From positions 1 to 61,594 of the forward strand of contig JAURGE010000011.1 of NCBI GenBank assembly GCA_030833925.1: a DNA stretch of 61,594 nt, given 5' to 3'. The notes under the pieces were generated by a model. It was not told where the DNA came from. It did no database searches and saw only the letters and a list, made by a program, of their open reading frames with translations. This DNA comes from Alphaproteobacteria bacterium. Its GTDB lineage: Bacteria; Pseudomonadota; Alphaproteobacteria; Bin95. Shown here piece by piece: positions 8,993 through 17,282 of this stretch. Each line of letters begins with the position of its first letter. Positions within the stretch are counted from its first letter, which is position 1. Both the position numbers and the translations under genes were made by a program.

Positions 8993-9846
8993 AACTTAGC
9001 GCGCAATTTCCAACCCGTTTCATAGGTAACGACCCTTCAAAAATTAAAGATTGGGCTCAAGCGGCTGAAGATCTTGGATATGAATATATTGAGGTTCCAG
9101 ATCATGTTTTTGGCGCCCAAGCACGAGATGGCTGGACCCCGAATTATAGTGAGCACGAGCACTTTCACGAAACTTTCGTAACCCTCGGTTTTCTAGCTGC
9201 ATGCACCAAAACTATTCGCCTCTCGTCTGGCGTTCTGATTCTACCTCAGCGACAGACTGGAGTTGTCGCTAAACAGGCAGCGGAAGCTGACCTTTTGTCC
9301 GGTGGGCGACTAAGACTCGGAATTGGCGTCGGCTGGAACCACATAGAATATCAAGCTCTTGAAACCGACTGGAAAACGCGAGGCGCCAAGCAAGCTGAAC
9401 AAATAGAAGTCATGCGGTTGCTTTGGTCAGAGGAATTGGTCACCTTCAAGGGGCGTTTCCATGATCTCGATAGGGTTAATATTATCCCTGGTCCAGTTCA
9501 ACGCCCGATCCCAATATGGCTTGGAGGCATCGCAGACCCAGTCATCCAGCGTGCTGCCAGGTTAGCAGATGGCTGGATGCCTATAATGCCTCCCGGTGAG
9601 AAGGCTGAGGAGAAGTTAGCGCAATTCAGAGGCTACCTCGCAGAGAATGGCAGACCGCCAGAGGAGGCCCCGATCGAAGTCTGGCTGCGCGCTGCTGAAA
9701 TGAACCCAGAACAATGGGGCCAAGACGCCGATTACTGGAGACAGCACGGCATCGCAATGGCTATGCTTTACCCGATGTTCCATGCAGGAAATATAGATGG
9801 ACAGATAGACATATTGCGTCGTTTCAAGGAAGTAGCAGAAGGATAA
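8989..9846 (+). CDS. Luciferase-like flavin-dependent oxidoreductase (LLM class) 1
   Basis: A 285-residue member of the bacterial luciferase-like superfamily, TIM-barrel enzymes using FMN or F420. Family features include the N-terminal AEDLGYEYIEVPDHVFG strand-helix, the SSGVLILPQRQTGVVAKQAAEADLLSGGRLRLGIGVGWN block around residues 80-120 and PIPIWLGGIADP. It is translationally coupled to the hydrolase (ATGA overlap) and one base from the acyl-CoA-dehydrogenase-like monooxygenase. That adjacency fits an oxygenative route acting on one substrate. Choice of FMN or F420 cannot be settled by eye. Confidence 0.85.
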   Translation: MKLSAQFPTRFIGNDPSKIKDWAQAAEDLGYEYIEVPDHVFGAQARDGWTPNYSEHEHFHETFVTLGFLAACTKTIRLSSGVLILPQRQTGVVAKQAAEADLLSGGRLRLGIGVGWNHIEYQALETDWKTRGAKQAEQIEVMRLLWSEELVTFKGRFHDLDRVNIIPGPVQRPIPIWLGGIADPVIQRAARLADGWMPIMPPGEKAEEKLAQFRGYLAENGRPPEEAPIEVWLRAAEMNPEQWGQDADYWRQHGIAMAMLYPMFHAGNIDGQIDILRRFKEVAEG

Positions 9847-9847
9847 G

Positions 9848-11014
9848 ATGGTCAGCAGTCTAACAAAAAGTCCGTCTGATCGTGCGCGGGATTTAGCTCC
9901 CCTGATACTCGCTAATGCGGATAAAATTGAGGAGACTCAGGATTTTCCTGTTAGCGTGGTTGACCAAATCGCAAAATACGGGCTTTTCAGACTCTTTCTA
10001 CCGAAGTCGCTCGGTGGAGAAGAAGCACACCCAAACGACTACCTTGCCGCGTTGATTGAAATAGCAAAAGCTGACGGATCTGTTGCTTGGAATATGTTCG
10101 TTGCAAACTCGGCATGCCTCATAGCGCCTCATATTCCATTTGAAACAGCCAGGATGATCTGGTCAGACCCAAAAGCGATTGTAGCTTGGGGTCCACCTGA
10201 TGCACAGAAAATTCAGGCAGTCGAAGGAGGATACCGTGTCTCAGGACATTGGACTTTTGCAAGCGGCAGTCGTCAAGCTACGTGGATGGGAGCCCACGGT
10301 CACGTCCGCGAAACTAATGGGTCAATCCGAGTCAATTCAAAGGGACGCCCCCTGACCCAAACTGTTCTATTTCGCCGAGATCAGGCAACAGTACTAGACG
10401 ACTGGAATCCTCTAGGAATGCGAGGGACTTGTTCTAGCTCCTATCGAGTAGATGACGTCTTTGTGCCGGAAAACCAAAGCGGAACGAGGGAAACGCCAGA
10501 GTGCAGACGTGACAACGGCCCTCTTTTCGCCTTCCCTATGCAGGGGCTGTATGCAGTCGGGGTACTTGGCTGCGCTCTAGGCCTCGTTCAAGCAATGCTC
10601 GAAGACTTCTACAATCTCGCTGTGACCAAAACACCACGAGGGCGCAGTCGCCTCGCTGACGACCAATTAACTCAGTCAAAATTTGCACAGCACCAAGCCA
10701 ATATCGGCGCTGCTCAGGCCTACGCAGAAAAAACTTTATCGGATCTATATAAGCGCGCCCCAAACGAAGGCGCTATTGGCCTTCAAGAAAGGGCGCTTGT
10801 CCGCCTTGTTTGCAGCCACGGTATCCAAGCTTCAGTCGAAACCGCAGACTGGGTGCACCGAGCCGCTGGTGTCTCAGCAATCTTCAAAGGCTCCCCTTTT
10901 GAACGTCGCTTTCGTGATATTCACACCCTTTCCCAGCAAATCCAGTCCAGATCTGCTCATTTTGAGGCGGTAGGAGAAATTCTTCTAGGTGGCAATCCAG
11001 AAACATTTTTTTAG
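9848..11014 (+). CDS. Acyl-CoA dehydrogenase-fold flavin monooxygenase or dehydrogenase (HsaA/DszC-like)
   Basis: A 388-residue protein with the acyl-CoA dehydrogenase fold but closer in style to group D flavin monooxygenases (HsaA, HpaB- and DszC-type). It has the LPKSLGGEEAHPNDY loop, ADGSVAWNMFVAN, the WTFASGSRQATW beta-domain core, and a C-terminal helix region with WVHRAAGVSAIF and FERRFRDIHTLSQQ. The usual acyl-CoA dehydrogenase catalytic glutamate is not obvious. It lies 1 nt behind a luciferase-like gene, so it may be one half of a two-step oxygenation. An ordinary dehydrogenase role is the alternative. Confidence 0.75.
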   Translation: MVSSLTKSPSDRARDLAPLILANADKIEETQDFPVSVVDQIAKYGLFRLFLPKSLGGEEAHPNDYLAALIEIAKADGSVAWNMFVANSACLIAPHIPFETARMIWSDPKAIVAWGPPDAQKIQAVEGGYRVSGHWTFASGSRQATWMGAHGHVRETNGSIRVNSKGRPLTQTVLFRRDQATVLDDWNPLGMRGTCSSSYRVDDVFVPENQSGTRETPECRRDNGPLFAFPMQGLYAVGVLGCALGLVQAMLEDFYNLAVTKTPRGRSRLADDQLTQSKFAQHQANIGAAQAYAEKTLSDLYKRAPNEGAIGLQERALVRLVCSHGIQASVETADWVHRAAGVSAIFKGSPFERRFRDIHTLSQQIQSRSAHFEAVGEILLGGNPETFF

Positions 11015-11025
11015 GGAGAAATTGC

Positions 11026-11916
11026 ATGCGCATTGGTTACATCGGGCTAGGCGCCATGGGCAGACCAATGGCAGTAAATATAGTTACCGCCGGTCATGAC
11101 GTGGTCGTTTACGATTTAAATGAAAATCAAACCAAAATACTCGCCCAACGAGGGGCGTCTGTTGCTGGTTCACCGCGTGAGGTGGCTGAGGAAACTGACT
11201 ATGTGCTCACTTGCCTGCCGAGCATTGAGGCAGCAGAAGCAGTGGCTCTAGGCCCAAATGGAGTTGTAGCCGGTTCCAGAGCAAAAGCATTCGTCAACAT
11301 GGGCACAACTGGTAGTGCCTTTTCCCGATCAACCGCAGAAGCGATGAGAGCGGCTGGTAAGTCTTATCTAGATGCTCCTATCTCCGGTGGACCACCCGGG
11401 GCGGAGGCAGGCACACTTGGAGTGATGTGTTCTGGAGATCGCGAAACTTTTGAAGCCCTAAAAGCTAACGCATTAGAGGCAATTTCGTCGAAAATAGTGT
11501 ACCTGGGTGAAAAACCAGGTGCCGCACAGGTCATGAAACTGGTCAACAACATCATTTTCTTTGGCAATGTTGCTGTTGCAATGGAGGCGCTAACTCTCGG
11601 GGCCAAGGCGGGTCTAGGTGCTGAGCAAATGCTGGAGGTAATTAACGCGTCCTCAGGTCGAAACACAGCCACCGAATGGCTTATTCCCAATCACGCCTTG
11701 AACCGCGCCTTTGATTTTGGCGGGGCAAACTACATTATCGCAAAGGATCTCGACCTCTGGCGACAGGAAGTTGAAGCATTTCAAACACCCATGCAGCTTG
11801 GCATGAGTCTGCGGACATTGTACCTACAGTCAATGTGGCGAGAGGGTATGGGAGCAGACCTTACAACTCTGCTTAAAACCCTTGAAGAAATCGGGAATAC
11901 CGAACTCAAACCTTAA
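11026..11916 (+). CDS. NAD(P)-dependent beta-hydroxyacid dehydrogenase (3-hydroxyisobutyrate dehydrogenase family) 1
   Basis: Beta-hydroxyacid dehydrogenase, 296 aa. The Rossmann loop is YIGLGAMGRPMA at the N-terminus. The substrate motif DAPISGGPPGAEAGTLGVM lies near residues 119-137 and the catalytic lysine sits in QVMKLVNN near residue 170. Members reduce or oxidise 3-hydroxyisobutyrate, tartronate semialdehyde and similar short acids. A GGGAGA ribosome-binding site precedes the ATG by about 7 nt. It shares the operon with the upstream flavin enzymes. A second, distinct paralogue is at 45361-46275. Confidence 0.85.
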   Translation: MRIGYIGLGAMGRPMAVNIVTAGHDVVVYDLNENQTKILAQRGASVAGSPREVAEETDYVLTCLPSIEAAEAVALGPNGVVAGSRAKAFVNMGTTGSAFSRSTAEAMRAAGKSYLDAPISGGPPGAEAGTLGVMCSGDRETFEALKANALEAISSKIVYLGEKPGAAQVMKLVNNIIFFGNVAVAMEALTLGAKAGLGAEQMLEVINASSGRNTATEWLIPNHALNRAFDFGGANYIIAKDLDLWRQEVEAFQTPMQLGMSLRTLYLQSMWREGMGADLTTLLKTLEEIGNTELKP

Positions 11917-11953
11917 TTTTCTTAAATAGAACTCAAAAGGAGGCTAGTCGGCT

Positions 11954-12355
11954 ATGGCCGAGTTTAAATATTTACACACTATGATCCGCGTGAAGGATCT
12001 CGATAAATCTCTTGACTTCTACACCCGTCTTTTGGGGATGCAGGAACTGCGAAAAAAGGACTTCCCAACTGGTGATTTCACGCTCGCATTCGTGGGATAC
12101 GGTGATGAAGTTAACAATACAGTGATTGAACTGACCCATAACTGGGGACAAGAAGAGCCGTATGACCTTGGCAATGGTTTTGGCCATTTAGCACTGGGTG
12201 TGAAAGACATTTACGCAACCTGCGAAAAATTGGCCAACGAAGGGGTGTCAATTCCTCGGCCACCGGGGCCAATGAAGCATGGTGGCAGCGTTATCGCATT
12301 TATTGAGGATCCCGATGGATACAAAATTGAGCTAATCGAAAAAAAAGATATGTAA
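11954..12355 (+). CDS. gloA: Lactoylglutathione lyase (glyoxalase I)
   Basis: Converts the hemithioacetal of methylglyoxal and glutathione to S-lactoylglutathione. At 133 aa it matches the short bacterial form. The four metal ligands of the GloA family can be placed: His8 (LHTMIRV), Glu59 (VIELTHN), His78 (FGHLALGV) and Glu126 (GYKIELIE). Absence of the long insertions of the zinc type suggests the nickel/cobalt type. An AGGAGG sequence precedes the ATG. It closes the catabolic run and is followed by a strong hairpin terminator. It may detoxify aldehydes made by the upstream enzymes. Confidence 0.93.
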   Translation: MAEFKYLHTMIRVKDLDKSLDFYTRLLGMQELRKKDFPTGDFTLAFVGYGDEVNNTVIELTHNWGQEEPYDLGNGFGHLALGVKDIYATCEKLANEGVSIPRPPGPMKHGGSVIAFIEDPDGYKIELIEKKDM

Positions 12356-12363
12356 TTTAAGGT

Positions 12364-12390
12364 CAGCGGAAACATTTAATGTTTCCGCTG
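12364..12390 (+). terminator. Hairpin terminator after gloA
   Basis: A perfect 12-bp inverted repeat (cagcggaaacat / atgtttccgctg) with a 3-nt loop begins 8 nt after the gloA stop and is followed by a T-rich stretch (gattttctt). This is a good rho-independent terminator for the run 7066-12355. Confidence 0.8.
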
Positions 12391-12687
12391 CCGATTTTCT
12401 TAATCAACTCTGGGCGATTGAACTCAAAAATTATTCTCTACCAATGCTAGTTGGAGAAGAGATCTTACAACTTCATTTGCTGTGAAATCGGCTCAAATTG
12501 CCAGATCTGCAGGCGCGAGAAACTACGTTACGATAAAATGAGACAGTTTTGTTTGGCCGTGGCAGACGGTGAACCGAACATCGGTACGCAAAAATATTAC
12601 TTAAATCCTGATAAATGTAGCGATGTTGCAATCATTCTGCTTATTGTATTTGCAACAAGAGACATTTCTGTTCCGAAGGGAAGAAGT
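12391..12687. other. Noncoding stretch between gloA and the UxaA-like gene
   Basis: About 300 bases with no gene I can support. The UxaA frame is open upstream to 12451, but that extension reads as a cysteine- and charge-rich sequence unlike the family, so I treat it as leader. A promoter for the downstream gene must lie here; I could not pick one with confidence. Confidence 0.5.
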
Positions 12688-14211
12688 ATGGCCCCCAAAG
12701 TTACTTTACGTCTGAACAATGCCGATAACGTTGTGGTTGCTCGTGTCGACCTTGCACCAGGAGCTCTAGTGGAAGGAAATGTAACCGCACAAGATCATGT
12801 TCCAGCCGGTCACAAGGTGGCGACGGGGCCAATACCAAAAGGTCAAGCTATTCGAAAATATAATCAAATCATTGGGTTTGCATCGATAGATATTAACCCA
12901 GGTGACCATGTGCATGTGCAAAACTGTGCGATGGGAGATTTTGAGCGCGACTATGCAATAGGATCTGATGTTAAGCCGATTGACTATGTAAAAGATAAAG
13001 AACGCGCCACATTTGAAGGTTACGTGCGCTCAAATGGTCGAGTTGGCACACGGAACTATATTGGTGTCCTTACCAGTGTGAATTGCTCCGCCTCAGTCGC
13101 TCGCTTCATTGCGAGGGATATGGAGAACTCTGGTTTCCTTGAAAACTTTCCAGGAGTAGACGGGGTTGTTGCTTTGACCCATTCAACAGGCTGCGGCATG
13201 GCTGGGGCTGGCGAAGGGTATGAAAATCTGCAACGCGTTTTGTGGGGTCACGCGAGACACCCAAACTTTGCTGGAATTTTAATGGTAGGCCTAGGCTGTG
13301 AGGTGAACCAGATTGATTTCCTTTTGGAATCTTACGGGATTGATCGAGGCCCTCTCTTTCAAACGATGAACATCCAGGATGCAGGCGGAGTGCGGAAGAC
13401 TGTGAACTGGGGCATGGATATGGTGAAGGAAATGCTCCCCGAGGCAGCCAAAGCTAAAAGGGAAACTGTTTCTGCAGAACATCTCTCTGTTGCCCTACAA
13501 TGTGGAGGTTCAGACGGCTATTCCGGCATCACAGCTAACCCAGCCTTAGGTTATGCAGCCGACCTAGTTACCCGCCATGGTGGCCAGGCAATCCTTGCAG
13601 AAACACCTGAAATTTACGGAGCCGAGCACCTTCTTACTCGTCGTGCTGTTTCAGAAGCTGTTGGTAAAAAGCTAATAGATAGAATTAAGTGGTGGGAAGA
13701 TTATACAGCACGAAATGGCGGTGAAATGGATAACAATCCCTCACCCGGCAATAAGAAAGGTGGACTTACCACCATTCTCGAGAAATCTTTGGGCGCTGCA
13801 GCTAAGGGTGGCACCACCAACCTTGCGGGCGTTTACAAATACGGCGAGCCAGCGACGGCTAAAGGGTTCGTCTTCATGGATAGTCCTGGCTATGACCCTG
13901 CATCAATTACCGGCCAGGTGGCTTCGGGTGCCAATGTTGTATGCTTCACAACTGGTCGTGGCAGTGTTTATGGAAACAAGCCGTGTCCTTCTATCAAGCT
14001 GGCAACAAATACGGCCATGTACACTAAAATGTCCGAAGACATGGACGTGAACTGCGGCGAGATCGCTGATGGCACCGTTTCGGTCGAGGAGAAAGGGACG
14101 GAAATTTTTGAGAAATTTCTCTCTATAGCCTCCGGTGAACCTTCAAAAAGTGAAGCTCAAGGACTTGGAGATGCCGAATTCATCCCATGGCAAGTGGGCG
14201 CCGTTATGTGA
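12688..14211 (+). CDS. UxaA/GarD family sugar-acid dehydratase (altronate or galactarate dehydratase type)
   Basis: Dehydratase of the altronate/galactarate family, 507 aa from ATG 12688. The N-terminal SAF-like domain (residues 1-90, DHVPAGHKVATGPIPKGQAI) is followed by the large catalytic domain beginning at GYVRSNGRVGTRNYIGVL, with HSTGCGM, GLGCEVNQ, LQCGGSDGYSGITANPALG, ETPEIYGAEHLLTRRA and GSPGYDPAS-like segments containing conserved cysteines and histidines. Such enzymes remove water from sugar acids to give 2-keto-3-deoxy acids. The related sulfolactate sulfo-lyase SuyAB is usually split in two, so a carbohydrate substrate is more likely. It stands alone after a noncoding leader. Confidence 0.85.
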   Translation: MAPKVTLRLNNADNVVVARVDLAPGALVEGNVTAQDHVPAGHKVATGPIPKGQAIRKYNQIIGFASIDINPGDHVHVQNCAMGDFERDYAIGSDVKPIDYVKDKERATFEGYVRSNGRVGTRNYIGVLTSVNCSASVARFIARDMENSGFLENFPGVDGVVALTHSTGCGMAGAGEGYENLQRVLWGHARHPNFAGILMVGLGCEVNQIDFLLESYGIDRGPLFQTMNIQDAGGVRKTVNWGMDMVKEMLPEAAKAKRETVSAEHLSVALQCGGSDGYSGITANPALGYAADLVTRHGGQAILAETPEIYGAEHLLTRRAVSEAVGKKLIDRIKWWEDYTARNGGEMDNNPSPGNKKGGLTTILEKSLGAAAKGGTTNLAGVYKYGEPATAKGFVFMDSPGYDPASITGQVASGANVVCFTTGRGSVYGNKPCPSIKLATNTAMYTKMSEDMDVNCGEIADGTVSVEEKGTEIFEKFLSIASGEPSKSEAQGLGDAEFIPWQVGAVM

Positions 14212-14354
14212 TAACGGCTCTTAGCTTCAATTAGACAACCAAATAAGGATGGCCAAGAGTAAGCCCTCCCTTAAAGACAAATAAAACTGATCAATTAAAG
14301 GCCAAAAGCAAACCAACGCTTATGCTTGCGGTGTTTTACCGAAACATCAAACCT

Positions 14355-16694
14355 TCATGAATTTACGTCAGGTGGATTATCATCCCCTAGAGTTGGTTTA
14401 GGCCCTTCTTTGACCTCGTTGGTTGTCCTGACTTTGTCTGCCGGTTTTTCCACCTTCTCGATAGAAGGCTGTTCGTCTTCTCGTCTTAGTGCAATGTGAC
14501 CAGCAGGTGCCCTGCCGTTTTTATCTTCACCGAAATAAATTGTTTGATGTGGGAACGGAATTTCGATCCCTCTAGCGTCAAAGATACGCTTCAAGATAGC
14601 ATTATATGCTCTGCCAATAGCGAATTGTTTTCCTGGTGCGCATTTTATGCGCGAGCGCACAGTTATGGCGCTATCGCCAAAAGTGGTCAGACCAAACCAA
14701 GTCATATCTTCGAGAATATCTGCTTTATACTCTTCCATCTCTCGCAATTCTGCGAAAGCGTCGAACATTGCCTGTTTGGCTTCATCAACATCTTCCCGAT
14801 ACGCAATACCCATATCGCAAACGTAATGACCGAAACCACGCATATAGTTCGATACACTGTTGAGCGAAGAAAACGGAATAATATGAAAGACACCATGTAG
14901 ATCACGCAAACTAACGGAACGAACAGTTAATTTTTCAACAGTACCAATTGTATCCCCGACTTTTACGACGTCGCCGACATTCATAGCATTCTCAAATTGA
15001 ATGAAGATGCCTGTAATGACGTCCTGCACTAACTTTTGTGCACCAAATCCTATCGCAAGGCCTATCACCCCAGCAGAAGCAATCAATGGAGCAATATCAA
15101 CCCCAAGCTCAGACAGCGCGAACATCAGAGTGGCTGCTAGTATAAAAATAGTTGCAGCATTTTTGAGGAGAGTAAGCAGAGTACTCTCACGCGCTGTTGG
15201 AACTGAACCAAAATCGGGATTTAGCCTGTAATCAACCCAGGAATTAATTGCCAGCCAAAGCACAAATCCTATCAGCAACAATAAAGCTGCTCTTATAATT
15301 GATGTCGCAGCCTTGGCCCCTAATTCACTCTCCAACCAAGCGCCAAGATCAATAATCCCAGCGGTATCAAAAGCAAAGCCGATTACTGCTAGTGCAATCA
15401 ATCCACGAACGAAACTGAGTGCCTTTGGGACGAAAAAATTTAATCTCCGCTCCAACAACGGCAGCCGCTGATTGATATCTGCCGGCAGGTGCAGCCCATC
15501 CTTAATCGATCGTGATATACCATTCGCTGCAATGCTCCCCAAAACAATCGCTCCAAGGATCTGACATGAAGCTCCTAGAACCGGCAATAAAACGGTGCTT
15601 GGACGGGTCAGGACGATTAAGGAGAGAACCATCAGATACACTAATACGGGCCAGTACCAATTTCGGGCAATAACTCGGTGTACTGGCGAACCAAGCTTTA
15701 GTTGGCGTGCTTCCAATAGCCAATCCGTTACTGATGAGCGGTTGAGTAAAACCATTGCCAACAAAACAAAAATAGCTACCAGCGATATAATTACACCAAC
15801 GGCATGGCCTGCAAAATCTGATATTTGCTGAATCAATATCGGGGCTACTAACAATTGGCCGTAACCCAGAATGCTTACAACGACGCTAACCCAGTAGTTA
15901 AGCCGCCGGGCTCCACTATCGGGCAATGGGATTGGTCTCAAGCCAGCAGTGGCTGGTGAAAGAACCGTTCGGACACCAACCTTGGCAAACTCAACTATAA
16001 GGAAAGCGTTTAAATACAAAGCTTGCAGCATACCAACTTCACCGATTGGCCCGAAAGCGATCGCTGACACCGCGTAACCCACAGCCCAAGCAAATAGAAC
16101 GACCAATATGTCGATCACCAACGAGCCTATTACAAAACCGGTTTTCTTTATTAAATAAGCGCTTAGGGCTACTTCACCAAACTTTCGGTCAATTCGTTTA
16201 CCTAAAGCCCGAAAAACAAAAAATGAACTGACAGTAACTAAAATAATCAGTGCAAGGTTAGATATTGCACTCCATAGCACTTTGGCTTCTTGACCAGTCA
16301 ATTCCTTAAATATTGCGGGAGCATTTTTTAAACGGGTCCAAAAATCTGACAATTCGTTAGAAAGCGAATGAGCGGCTGCTCGGGTTTTCGCCGCAATACG
16401 AACTCCCAATGAGCTAAGCCCAAATCTCTTGGAACCAGGCTCTAGAGCTTCAATTGACTTAGCATCAGACTTACTGTCATCACCAGCGAGGCGTTCGAGC
16501 TCCGCCACCAGAACGCCTCGGAGCCGTTCATCCTTCAGAGCTTTCGCTAAAGACTGAGCTTGTTCAGCAGACACCACTCTTTCGATGTCTTTAGTTTTTG
16601 CACCATTGCCATTGGCATTAGACACAACTTGAGCTTGCGTGGGAGCGACAAGCCAGAACAAGGAAAACACAAAAACGAGAATGAAGGCACGCAC
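14355..16694 (-). CDS. Large MscS-family mechanosensitive channel
   Basis: Mechanosensitive channel of the MscS superfamily in an extended form (779 aa against 286 for E. coli MscS). A signal-peptide-like N-terminus (residues 1-21, ending in TQA) is followed by a periplasmic region, about ten predicted membrane helices, and the MscS core: the pore helix GVIGLAIGFGAQKLVQDVITG near residue 545, then the beta domain FENAMNVGDVVKVGDTIGTVEKL. The C-terminal tail is charged and proline-rich. Such channels open on hypo-osmotic stress. It is divergent from yajC across 175 bp and appears monocistronic. Confidence 0.88.
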   Translation of the reverse strand: MRAFILVFVFSLFWLVAPTQAQVVSNANGNGAKTKDIERVVSAEQAQSLAKALKDERLRGVLVAELERLAGDDSKSDAKSIEALEPGSKRFGLSSLGVRIAAKTRAAAHSLSNELSDFWTRLKNAPAIFKELTGQEAKVLWSAISNLALIILVTVSSFFVFRALGKRIDRKFGEVALSAYLIKKTGFVIGSLVIDILVVLFAWAVGYAVSAIAFGPIGEVGMLQALYLNAFLIVEFAKVGVRTVLSPATAGLRPIPLPDSGARRLNYWVSVVVSILGYGQLLVAPILIQQISDFAGHAVGVIISLVAIFVLLAMVLLNRSSVTDWLLEARQLKLGSPVHRVIARNWYWPVLVYLMVLSLIVLTRPSTVLLPVLGASCQILGAIVLGSIAANGISRSIKDGLHLPADINQRLPLLERRLNFFVPKALSFVRGLIALAVIGFAFDTAGIIDLGAWLESELGAKAATSIIRAALLLLIGFVLWLAINSWVDYRLNPDFGSVPTARESTLLTLLKNAATIFILAATLMFALSELGVDIAPLIASAGVIGLAIGFGAQKLVQDVITGIFIQFENAMNVGDVVKVGDTIGTVEKLTVRSVSLRDLHGVFHIIPFSSLNSVSNYMRGFGHYVCDMGIAYREDVDEAKQAMFDAFAELREMEEYKADILEDMTWFGLTTFGDSAITVRSRIKCAPGKQFAIGRAYNAILKRIFDARGIEIPFPHQTIYFGEDKNGRAPAGHIALRREDEQPSIEKVEKPADKVRTTNEVKEGPKPTLGDDNPPDVNS

Positions 16695-16869
16695 TTAACA
16701 AATCCAATCATTAAGATATCTTAGAAGATACCTGCGCTTCCACCATTGCTGCAACAATTTCCCAACAGATTGCTGAAGCTAGTTTAGTTGCGCATCACGC
16801 GCTTGGATACTATATCCGGCAGCAGGTTCGTTTTATTTCAATCGACCACACATCATCAGGAGAACGGTT

Positions 16870-17259
16870 TTGAATTTTTTTCCTCCAGCATATGCGCAGT
16901 CCGCCGGCGGTGGTGATGCGCTCACATCCTTCCTGCCGTTCGTGCTGATTTTTGTAGTCTTCTACTTTCTTTTAATACGGCCTCAGCAAAAGCGCGCAAA
17001 AGAGCATCGCGAAATGGTCGCTTCACTTCGAAGAGGTGATCGTGTTGTGACAGCCGGCGGAATAATCGGAAAAGTTACTCGTGCTCCGGAAGACGGGGAA
17101 GTCGAAGTCGAAATAGCTGAGAATGTCCGTGTAAAGGTTGTACGTGAGACGGTCACTCAAACGATTAAAAAATCTGCGCCTGATGGAAGCGCACCGCCCC
17201 CTCCAGCAAATCAAGATAGTAAGGGTGGTGGAATACTTGGCAGTATCTTCAAGCGTTGA
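16870..17259 (+). CDS. yajC: Preprotein translocase subunit YajC
   Basis: Single-span inner-membrane accessory of the SecDF complex, 129 aa. The hydrophobic helix (FLPFVLIFVVFYFLLIRPQQ, residues 22-41) is followed by the conserved KRAKEHREMVASLRRGDRVVTAGGIIGKV. The start is TTG 16870: an AGGAG site lies about 8 nt upstream and no in-frame ATG exists before the membrane helix. The C-terminus ends in a Pro/Gly-rich tail. It leads the yajC-secD-secF operon. Confidence 0.95.
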   Translation: MNFFPPAYAQSAGGGDALTSFLPFVLIFVVFYFLLIRPQQKRAKEHREMVASLRRGDRVVTAGGIIGKVTRAPEDGEVEVEIAENVRVKVVRETVTQTIKKSAPDGSAPPPPANQDSKGGGILGSIFKR

Positions 17260-17282
17260 TTTGAAGGGAAAAAGTTGACGCT

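Noticed and set aside
12451..12687. Extended N-terminus of the UxaA-like dehydratase
   Set aside because: The 79 added residues do not resemble the family, whose SAF domain begins at the ATG at 12688.
16712..16723. Twelve-base palindrome taagatatctta in the divergent region before yajC
   Set aside because: Short and AT-rich; no second copy or regulator supports an operator.
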